Assembly (NCBI GenBank): GCA_035295745.1 | Contig: DATGIL010000102.1 | Coordinates: 62,001 to 126,000 of the forward strand | Source: JAIQFL01 sp035295745 | GTDB lineage: Bacteria > Acidobacteriota > Terriglobia > Bryobacterales > Bryobacteraceae | Reading direction: 5' to 3' | Length of the DNA stretch: 64,000 bases | Shown here: in pieces, positions 34,673-41,906 of the stretch | How the letters are laid out: each line of letters opens with the position of its first letter | Position numbering within the stretch: the first letter of the stretch is position 1 | The notes under the pieces: generated by a model | What the model was told of the DNA's origin: nothing | Database searches by the model: none | Seen by the model: only the letters and a program-made list of their open reading frames with translations | Program-made: the position numbers and the translations under genes

Positions 34673-36250
34673 TTAGTCGGGCGCTCCCCTCCCGCAATTG
34701 GGCTGGTCTTTCCGGAACCCGCCGGAGCAGGGCAGCAGAATCTCGAAGGTGGTGCCACATCCGATCTCGCTCTCTGCGCTGACATAGCCTCCATTTTGCA
34801 CGATGATGCTGTGAACCATGGAGAGACCCAGTCCGGTGCCGAGCCCGGCCTTCTTGGTCGTAAAGAAAGGCTCAAAAATGCGGGCGAGCGTAGCCTTGTC
34901 CATGCCTGTGCCGGTATCGGTTACGCGCAGCCGCACATATTGTCCCGGGTGGTATAGGCTTGCCTCCTGGCCTTCGGAGTCGATTTCCAAGGAGGAGGTC
35001 TCGATCCGAAGCGTGCCTCCCGCAGGCATAGCGTCGCGGGCGTTGAGCGCGAGGTTGAGCAAGACCTGTTTGAGCTGGTTGCGGTCGCAACGAACCAGGG
35101 CGGCGTGAGATCTGAGATTCGTCTCCAGCGTCCGGATCTTGCCGAGACTGTGCGAGATCATCGGCTGCATATCCGAAATGATTTCATTGACGTTCAGCAC
35201 CTCGATCCGCGCCTCCGAGTGGCGGCTGAGCATCAGGAGTTGGCTGGTGATGGAGGCGGCGACGGATGCCGCCTGCTTGATCTCCGAAGCCGCTTCTTTG
35301 CCTTCGCCATCGATCTTCCCGCAAAGCTCGTCGGCGTATGCCAGAATGACCGCGAGCTGGTTGTTGAAATCGTGCGCCAGGCCGCCGGCAATGCTGGCCA
35401 CGGTCTCCATCCTCTGCGCCTGTAACAGGCGGCCCTCCATCTGCCTGCGGGCTGTGCAGTCCCGGATAACTACAATCCTGCCGGGCAAGTCATGGGGAAC
35501 GCTGGCCATCGGAGTCTCCGGCATCGAAGTTCCCGGATCGAGATTCCCGAAACACTGAACTTCGACCACGATCCCTGCACCATTCCGTGGGGTCAGGAGG
35601 TACAGCCGGCTCTCGCCTGGAGCACCTGGGACGAGGTCGAGAACGGGGTTCCTGGCAGGAAGGCCACTGGGTTCCTCAGCCAAGGCTAGAACCTCCAAAA
35701 GCAGGCGTCCGCGCGCGTCGGCGCCGCACCAACCGGTCAGTTTCTCGGCAACCGGATTCATGAAGGCGATCTCGCCGATAGTATCCGTTGCGATAATCCC
35801 CTCGCCGACGCTGCGCAGAGTGGTCGAAAGCCATGATTCGAGGGTGCGCACACGCCGTTCCATCTGATGGCGGTAGAGGGGAATCTGAACTGCCCTTTCC
35901 AACTCGACGTCCGTGATCGGTCTAAGGACGTACCCGCTGGGTTCGCTGAGCTTTGCGGGGCTGATGGTCTCCGGATCGGCGTGCGCCGTCATGTAAACCA
36001 CCGGAGTCTCAAATTCGGTCTTCAGCGCCTCTGCCGTGGCGACGCTGTCCATGTCGCCTCGCAGGCGGATGTCAATCAGGACGAGGTCGAAGGGAGTGGA
36101 CCGAGCGCACCGGATGGCTTCCACTCCGGACTGCACAATGGACGGAGCGGGGTATCCGAGGAGTTGGAGCCTTCTCCGCACGTCGGCGGCGATCAGTCCT
36201 TCGCCTTCGACAATGAGGATGTTCTCAGTTCGATGTTCAAGCAATCGCAA
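34673..36250 (-). CDS. Hybrid sensor kinase: receiver, PAS, HisKA, HATPase (cytoplasmic)
   Basis: About 525 residues if started at the TTG at 36250, which has a GGAGG site 8 bases upstream; a longer ATG frame from 36352 adds ~34 residues without a domain. The N-terminal receiver begins ILIVEGEGLIAAD and has phospho-Asp in LVLIDIRLRG; the usual ED acid pair reads EG, so one metal-binding acid is missing. A PAS domain (TLRSVGEGIIATDTIGEIAF) follows, then the HisKA helix (SIAGGLAHDFNNQLAVIL) and ATPase (LNLALNARDAMPAGG, TDTGTGMD, GLGLSMV). No membrane segment. This suits phospho-input from another kinase followed by PAS sensing. Confidence 0.85.
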   Translation of the reverse strand: MRLLEHRTENILIVEGEGLIAADVRRRLQLLGYPAPSIVQSGVEAIRCARSTPFDLVLIDIRLRGDMDSVATAEALKTEFETPVVYMTAHADPETISPAKLSEPSGYVLRPITDVELERAVQIPLYRHQMERRVRTLESWLSTTLRSVGEGIIATDTIGEIAFMNPVAEKLTGWCGADARGRLLLEVLALAEEPSGLPARNPVLDLVPGAPGESRLYLLTPRNGAGIVVEVQCFGNLDPGTSMPETPMASVPHDLPGRIVVIRDCTARRQMEGRLLQAQRMETVASIAGGLAHDFNNQLAVILAYADELCGKIDGEGKEAASEIKQAASVAASITSQLLMLSRHSEARIEVLNVNEIISDMQPMISHSLGKIRTLETNLRSHAALVRCDRNQLKQVLLNLALNARDAMPAGGTLRIETSSLEIDSEGQEASLYHPGQYVRLRVTDTGTGMDKATLARIFEPFFTTKKAGLGTGLGLSMVHSIIVQNGGYVSAESEIGCGTTFEILLPCSGGFRKDQPNCGRGAPD

Positions 36251-36360
36251 GAGAGTTCCTCCTTCGGTGAGCCCCCAAAACCTGCCTGATCTCGGAAGAA
36301 TAGTGTGTTGCGCCGCAAATATTCTCATATTCCGTCCATCGAAAGTTGGCATCGCTAGAA

Positions 36361-36531
36361 CATTCCCTCACGGTCATGGCTCGTAAGCTACCCAAATACG
36401 TTCGCGCATACGTTGCGCTTGCGAGCCGCGCGCGTAAGCAAGCGACCTAGCGATAGTTCGGGGAGTCGCGCGCGTAAGCAAGCGACCTGACGATAGTTCG
36501 GCGAGCCGCGCGCGTAAGCAAGCGACCTTGG
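36361..36531. repeat. Palindromic-family repeat, three units at 40-bp period
   Basis: A worn left part (CCCTCACGGTCATGGCTCGT, from about 36363) is followed by three direct units starting at 36423, 36463 and 36503, each GAGYCGCGCGCGTAAGCAAG then CGACCT...ATAGTTCGG. Here only the right arm of the usual 68-70 bp unit is amplified, giving a 40-bp period. Confidence 0.8.
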
Positions 36532-36554
36532 TGTGTTGCCTGAACCGAACCCCG

Positions 36555-36598
36555 TTGACACCCGCCAAAAGTTCTAATAGACTACCGGACGGTCGGTA
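36555..36598 (+). promoter_or_regulatory. Sigma-70-like promoter with overlapping imperfect palindrome
   Basis: TTGACA (36555-36560) and TAGACT (36578-36583) are 17 bp apart. TACCGGACGGTCGGTA (36583-36598) overlaps the -10/+1 region and is an imperfect palindrome of the sort bound by TetR-family repressors. The carboxylesterase ATG is at 36672. No TetR gene lies in the window. Confidence 0.5.
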
Positions 36599-36671
36599 AA
36601 TGCAGGGACCTGGTGGAGGGCGCCTGACCTCCTTCCAGGACATCTCACATCGTCATCGAAAGGAGACTCCC

Positions 36672-38384
36672 ATGGAAACAAAACCATCTGCGGCCTCTGC
36701 CCATCGCGCCTCTGGTATGCTCGGTCGGCGCGAACTCCTCAAGAGATCGTCATTGGCGGCGGCAGCCCTAACCGCGAGCTCGGCCCTCGTCCAGGAGGCC
36801 CCGGCACAGCAGACCGCGCCGGCGCCGTCCAGCCCGCCCGCCGTTCCAGCCGGAAGCGAACGGCAGCTCTTCTGGACAGTGGAAACGAATAGCGGCAAGG
36901 TGCAAGGCATCTCGAATGCCGGTATCAAGGCCTTCAAAGGCATCCCCTACGGTGCGCCCACGGGAGGCAGGAATCGCTACATGCCGCCGCAGAAACCAGC
37001 CTCGTGGAGCGGTGTCCGCGAGTGCTTCGGCCACGGACAGATCAGCCCTCAGGTGCCCGCCGATCTGCGCGGCGATTACGGCATGATGATCCAGTGGGAC
37101 GTCCAGCCCGGTGGTATGGGGGAGGATTGTCTCTCACTGAACGTCTGGACCCCAGGCGTTAACGACGGCCAGAAGCGCGCGGTGATGGTCTCCTTCCACG
37201 GCGGCGGCTTCGCCACCGGCTCGGGCAATGCGCCAGGATATGACGGAGCGCAACTGGCGAGGTTCGGTGATGTGGTGGTGGTGACCGTGAACCATCGCCT
37301 GGCGAGCCTCGGGTACCTCCATCTCGGAGACCTGGGTGCGCCGCCGGAGTTCGCCCAGTCGGGCGTCGCCGGACTCATGGACCTGGTCGCCTCTCTCCAC
37401 TGGGTGCGCGACAACATCGAGAAGTTTGGCGGCGATCCGGGCAAGGTGATGATCTTCGGCCAGTCCGGCGGCGGCGCAAAAACTTCCGCCGTGCTCGCCA
37501 TGCCGTCGGCGGAAGGGCTCTTCCATTCGGCGGGAGTGCAGAGCGGATCGTCGCTGCGTCTCGCCACCCGCGAGCAGGCCACTAAGTCCGCAGAAGCACT
37601 GCTGGCGAAGCTCGGCATCGCCAAGGGCAACATCGCCGATATCCAGAAGGTCCCGTGGCAGCAGATCCTGGAGGCGCAGACCTCACTCGGCGCCGGACTC
37701 GGCTTCTCGCCGGTGGTGGGCGGACCGTCCCTGCCCCATCATCCGTTCGATCCAGTCGCGCCATCGGAGTCCGCCAATGTGCCCGTTGTCATCTCGAGTA
37801 CTCTCGAGGATGCCGCGCTCTCTCTGACGAACTTCGATCTGGATGACGCCGGGCTGAAGAAGATGCTGACCCAGAGATTCAGCGCCAAGGCCGACGAGAT
37901 CTACGCCTTGTATCACAAGTCGAGCTGGAACGCCCGGAAGTCGCCTTACCTGATCCAGGCACAGATTCTGACCGACAGCGGCTTCCGCCGCAGCGCGATC
38001 GCTCAGGCCGAACGCAAAGCCGCGTTGGGTAAAGCTCCCACCTACATGTATCTGTGGGCTTACGAGAGCCCCGGATTCGGTGGAAAGTTCGGAGCCGTTC
38101 ACGGCACGGATGTCTCGGCGTCGTTCTACAACTACCAGAATGGAATCGGCGGCGCCGGCTCACCGCAACAACGCGCTCTGTGGGCGAAGTTCGCATCCGC
38201 ATGGGTTGCGCTTGCCAAGACAGGCAATCCGAACACTCCCAAGCTTCCGGATTGGCCGGCATATGATTCCGCGAAGCGCGCCACGATGGTGTTCGACCAG
38301 GAGACGCGCGTCGAGAACGATCCGCGAGCCGAGATCCGCCAGTTCTGGGCTCAAATGCCTTCGGCTTCGGGCCCCGTGGGCTGA
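36672..38384 (+). CDS. Type B carboxylesterase, Tat-exported
   Basis: 570 residues from the ATG at 36672, which has AAAGGAG upstream; a longer frame from 36600 lacks a ribosome site. A twin-arginine signal (GRRELLKRSSLAAAAL) indicates folded export. Type B esterase signatures are present: EDCLSLNVWTPG, nucleophile elbow in MIFGQSGGGAKTSAVLAM, and GAVHGTDVSASFYN near the catalytic His. Glu of the triad is probably in VISSTLEDAALSL. The family hydrolyses carboxylic esters. A promoter and TetR-like operator upstream suggest induction by a small molecule. Confidence 0.88.
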   Translation: METKPSAASAHRASGMLGRRELLKRSSLAAAALTASSALVQEAPAQQTAPAPSSPPAVPAGSERQLFWTVETNSGKVQGISNAGIKAFKGIPYGAPTGGRNRYMPPQKPASWSGVRECFGHGQISPQVPADLRGDYGMMIQWDVQPGGMGEDCLSLNVWTPGVNDGQKRAVMVSFHGGGFATGSGNAPGYDGAQLARFGDVVVVTVNHRLASLGYLHLGDLGAPPEFAQSGVAGLMDLVASLHWVRDNIEKFGGDPGKVMIFGQSGGGAKTSAVLAMPSAEGLFHSAGVQSGSSLRLATREQATKSAEALLAKLGIAKGNIADIQKVPWQQILEAQTSLGAGLGFSPVVGGPSLPHHPFDPVAPSESANVPVVISSTLEDAALSLTNFDLDDAGLKKMLTQRFSAKADEIYALYHKSSWNARKSPYLIQAQILTDSGFRRSAIAQAERKAALGKAPTYMYLWAYESPGFGGKFGAVHGTDVSASFYNYQNGIGGAGSPQQRALWAKFASAWVALAKTGNPNTPKLPDWPAYDSAKRATMVFDQETRVENDPRAEIRQFWAQMPSASGPVG

Positions 38385-38449
38385 TCCAGCGGATCTCCGG
38401 TTTCGCACGCGGCGCGGTTTCTGGAAGCTGGTACTAGACTGATAAGATC

Positions 38450-39238
38450 ATGCTTCGTCGAAGCTTCCTGAGCGCCTGCGCCGCGTGCGCGATCGCGTCC
38501 GCCGACGATCCGGCACCGGTGTTGGTGCAGGGCGCGATTGATGTGGAGACTGAGTCGCTGTTGGCGGTGCTGGAGGACCGGCGAGTCACGCAGATTTCCG
38601 CTTGGACCTTTTGGGAAGGACGGATCGGCGCCAGGCGAGTGGTGGTTTCGCGGACGGATGTGGGCCCCATCAACGCAGTGGCCGCGACGGTCCTGGGAAT
38701 CGAGCGCTACAAACCCGAGCTCGTCATCAATCAAGGCACCGCCGGAGCGCACAACCCATCGCTACGCTTGTGGGATATCGTGATTGGCGAACGAACCGTG
38801 GATTACGGCGCCTACACCTCGCAGCACGCGGATGCCGGATCCGGTGTCCACCCCGAGCGCTGGAAACCCGATCCTCACCGTCTGCGGGTGGACGGAAAAC
38901 AACTGACCTCCTTCCCCACGTTCAGCGGAGACGCCCGCACGATCGAGGCCGCCATGGCGATCAAGAATCCGCGCGGTCGCGTCCTGCGGGGAACGATCGG
39001 GTCGGCATATCAATTCAATCGCGAGCTCGACATGATTGCCGCACTTCGCGCCATATACGGCACTGATTCCGAGGACATGGAGAGCGCTTTTGCGCACGGC
39101 GCCGCGGTGGGTCTGCGCACGCGGTTTCTGGCGATTCGCATGATCTCGGATTCCGAGTACAGTCACCCCACCTTCGAGCGTGTGGCCGGCCAGTACTGCG
39201 GCGAGTTCGTAGTCGAACTGCTTCGCAAATTGCCCTAG
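38450..39238 (+). CDS. MTA/SAH nucleosidase-like phosphorylase-superfamily protein, probably exported
   Basis: 262 residues. The N-terminus (MLRRSFLSACAACAIASADD) looks like a short signal, unusual because the enzyme is normally cytosolic. The body matches 5'-methylthioadenosine/S-adenosylhomocysteine nucleosidases: GAIDVETESLLAVL near the start, LVINQGTAGAHNPSLRLWDI, and the substrate-binding DMESAFAHGAAVGLRTRFLA with IRMISDSEY. It would cleave adenine or a related base from a nucleoside. With export, the target may be an external nucleoside or a toxin-like role is conceivable; both are inference. It lies 65 bp after the carboxylesterase gene. Confidence 0.78.
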   Translation: MLRRSFLSACAACAIASADDPAPVLVQGAIDVETESLLAVLEDRRVTQISAWTFWEGRIGARRVVVSRTDVGPINAVAATVLGIERYKPELVINQGTAGAHNPSLRLWDIVIGERTVDYGAYTSQHADAGSGVHPERWKPDPHRLRVDGKQLTSFPTFSGDARTIEAAMAIKNPRGRVLRGTIGSAYQFNRELDMIAALRAIYGTDSEDMESAFAHGAAVGLRTRFLAIRMISDSEYSHPTFERVAGQYCGEFVVELLRKLP

Positions 39239-39731
39239 CGCCTTCGTTTCGTCACTTTTTCCGTGCCGCTAATGATGCCGACAACAGCGCTGTGCGGCGA
39301 GTGGAGATCCGGTGCGAGTTTCGCGAGAGGAGTAGAGACACTACGGGTTAGGGTTGGAGGTCGGAGTCGGGACGTTGCGGGCGGCGGGCTTCTGGGAGAA
39401 TATCCTCGCCCCAGAGGATATCGATCCCTTTGTTACCAGCCGCCCCAGATGATGTTTGGATTCCCCGGTTTGCTATCACCGGAGAAAACGATGGGTTCGA
39501 ACCCAAGGTCCCCCGCGCCGTGAGGCTTGGGGGCCGGATTCCACCTGTAATGCAACGTATCCTGGCCAGGATAAAAGCTTGTTGCGGCCTTCGCGGTGGG
39601 GCGAAAGCCTCTTACAAAGTCGATGGTATCAGGCATGGTCAAGGGGTTTGAGCCGTTCGCGAGACGGCGCGCGCTGATTACAGGGCAATTAGTGCTCAAA
39701 TTATTTTGCAAAAGGCTGTGACTGAGCTGAA
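39239..39731. other. Gene-free interval, possible decayed coding remnant
   Basis: About 490 bases. On the minus strand, 39433-39711 reads as 92 residues ending FEPIVFSGDSKPGNPNIIWG, and after an apparent frameshift a further stretch reads GIDILWGEDILPEA. The composition looks coding-like but no family is recognised. The rest shows nothing clear. Confidence 0.3.
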
Positions 39732-41798
39732 CTACTTCCCCCGAAGATCGTCCAGGAATTCCGATGCGGGCTGGACGCCGGTCACCAGAAGGTGATCGCG
39801 GGCCCGGGTGCAGGCTACATAGAGCAGGTGCCGCTCGGTGTTGTATACCTCTTCCAGATCGGCGTCGTCCGCGACCGCTTCCACGCGCTCTTTCAGCGGG
39901 ACGATTTCGTCATCGCACGCCATCACGGCGACCGCGCGGAATTCGAGCCCCTTGGCGAGATGCATGGTCCCGATCGAGACGCGTCCGGTGACGGTCTCCA
40001 CGTGCTCATCCAGCGTCTGGAATGGCAGCCCGGCGCGCTCCACAGCGGCGCGTGCACGAGGCAACCCGGCCTCCGAACGGACGAAGATGCTCATCTCGTG
40101 AGGCAGAACGCCCTGCGCGGACCGGGCGCGCAGCCAGTCACCCACGGTTTGGATTTCCCCCTCCGCGCTGGTCAGCACTTGAATCTGCGGGAGCGCGCCA
40201 TTGAATACGGAGATCGTACCTTTGCGTTCTTCCGTGTTGCCATCGACGTCAGACACGGACGGGCCCAGAAGACGGTCGGCCTGAGTGCGAATCTGGTGCG
40301 AGGTGCGATAGTTGATCTTCAATGAAGTCGAGCGGCCGCGGAGATCGATTCCCAATGCCTTCCAGGAGAAGGGCTGTTGGAAGATGCGCTGGCCAAGATC
40401 TCCGGCGAAGAACAAGGCGTTAGGCCGACCCGCGCCGATGGCCGCCAGGAAACGGAGCTGGGCGATGCCGATATCCTGAGCCTCATCGACCACCACAAAA
40501 TCGAAGGGCGCGGCCGTCTTGCCGCCGAACCTCGCACCCAGCCGGCTGAAGATCTCGGCAGGCGTGATGAGATTGCGCGACGCCGAAATGACGCGGACCC
40601 GCTCGAAGATCGACCACAAGTAAGCCCGCTGCTTCTCGGGTAGCCTGATCTTTCTTCCGAGGCGCACCACGTCGCGGTAACTCTCCCACGTCTCTAAACC
40701 CCAGGCATCCACCACGTCTTCCCATTCGGCAAACAGAAAGGGCATCGGAAAACGGGTGGGTCCGGCCGCGACGGCCGCCTCGTTTACGATTGCCCTCATA
40801 GTATCGCGGGACGCCACTTGCGGCCTGCCGAAGTTCGATTCGAAGAGCCGCCGGCCGATGGTATTCATGGCATGGACTTCGAGGCGCTCGGCGAGGCGCG
40901 GCTGATTGCCGATCAAGCGGCGAAACTTGGTGTGGAGGGCGTTCGATAGCGCGTCGGAAAAAGTAGTGAGGAGCACGCGGCTCTCTGGGTTGCTGCGCGC
41001 CAAATGGACGGCGCGATGCAGCGCGACGATGGTCTTCCCGGTGCCCGCCGAGCCAGAAACACGCGCCGGTCCTTGGTAATCGCGGATGACCAACTGGCGC
41101 TGTTCGGGATGCAGGAAGACGGTCCACTTGTCCCACGGATAGTCGAGGGCGCGCTGCAGTTCTTCGACGTCGCCCATGAGGCGGAAGCGGCGCTGGGCAT
41201 CGGGATGTTGAAACGGGTCGGCAACGGAGGGCTTTGACGGTGCCGGCGAGACGCCTGTAGCGAGATTGAGGAGAGCCTCCGCGGCCTCAGCGGGCAGATG
41301 ATCGGCCAGTTCGAGCAAGCTATCTTCGGTGGCCTTGTGAACGTCGTCCACCCACTCCGCCGGCACGCCATAGCTCAGCAACTGGTCGGCGGAGAGCTTG
41401 GCAAATAGCAGGGGCTTCTGCTCTTCAACATATTTCGGGACCATGACCTCCTGCACTCTTTCGCGGATCTCGACGAGCTGGGCTGCGCCGGTCTTGGGGT
41501 GGGTTTCCAGCTTGCGTCGCTCGGCCCAGCGATAGGCTTCGTTGTGATGGTCGACGAAGCAGAGCAGCATGCTGGTTTCGGTGCGGTGCACGATGAGACG
41601 CACGTCGGCGGAGACGCGGACGGACCAGAAGTTGCGGTCCTTGACCTTATCGAGCCGGTGGAATTGCAGGCCGGGGAGTGCAGGATTCAGTTGCAGGTCG
41701 AAGGCGGTGGTCTTGGCGGCCTTCTGCTCTTCGGCGGTGAGGCGCGCGAGGCTGTTGGTGAAGGTGTCGGCGATGCGGAATTCCATGGGGACGCTCAT
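39732..41798 (-). CDS. UvrD/Rep-type helicase with N-terminal ParE/RelE-like domain
   Basis: 688 residues. Residues ~1-95 look like a ParE/RelE fold (FHRLDKVKDRNFWSVRVSAD, VRLIVHRTETSMLLCFVDHH, YRWAERRKLETH). Residues ~235-690 are a superfamily 1 helicase: Walker A VSGSAGTGKTIVALHRAVHL, motif II FVVVDEAQDIG, INYRTSHQI, IGTMHLAKGLEFRAVAVMAC and LLYVACTRARDHLLV. It would unwind or translocate on DNA with 3'-5' polarity, by family. It is the third gene of a minus-strand run with a type III restriction-modification pair, separated by 108 bp that hold a twin-hairpin repeat. A linked defence or repair function is inferred. Confidence 0.85.
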   Translation of the reverse strand: MSVPMEFRIADTFTNSLARLTAEEQKAAKTTAFDLQLNPALPGLQFHRLDKVKDRNFWSVRVSADVRLIVHRTETSMLLCFVDHHNEAYRWAERRKLETHPKTGAAQLVEIRERVQEVMVPKYVEEQKPLLFAKLSADQLLSYGVPAEWVDDVHKATEDSLLELADHLPAEAAEALLNLATGVSPAPSKPSVADPFQHPDAQRRFRLMGDVEELQRALDYPWDKWTVFLHPEQRQLVIRDYQGPARVSGSAGTGKTIVALHRAVHLARSNPESRVLLTTFSDALSNALHTKFRRLIGNQPRLAERLEVHAMNTIGRRLFESNFGRPQVASRDTMRAIVNEAAVAAGPTRFPMPFLFAEWEDVVDAWGLETWESYRDVVRLGRKIRLPEKQRAYLWSIFERVRVISASRNLITPAEIFSRLGARFGGKTAAPFDFVVVDEAQDIGIAQLRFLAAIGAGRPNALFFAGDLGQRIFQQPFSWKALGIDLRGRSTSLKINYRTSHQIRTQADRLLGPSVSDVDGNTEERKGTISVFNGALPQIQVLTSAEGEIQTVGDWLRARSAQGVLPHEMSIFVRSEAGLPRARAAVERAGLPFQTLDEHVETVTGRVSIGTMHLAKGLEFRAVAVMACDDEIVPLKERVEAVADDADLEEVYNTERHLLYVACTRARDHLLVTGVQPASEFLDDLRGK

Positions 41799-41831
41799 TT
41801 CAAGAATGGGTGTGGGGAGTTGATGGCGCTC

Positions 41832-41885
41832 CGAAAAGCGTCGAGAGGAGTCTCGACGCGGCAGACACGAGTGTCCGCGCCACCA
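41832..41885 (+). repeat. Twin-hairpin repeat, copy B
   Basis: GTCGAGA/TCTCGAC around GGAG (41840-41857) is followed by GCAGACA/TGTCCGC around CGAG (41861-41878, one mismatch) and GCGCCAC. It sits between the helicase and methyltransferase genes. Confidence 0.75.
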
Positions 41886-41906
41886 ACGAGAGTCATGGGC
41901 AGCGGG

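Noticed and set aside
34413..34676. 87-residue plus-strand frame
   Set aside because: It lies opposite the DinB-like pseudogene, whose minus-strand pieces explain the sequence better.
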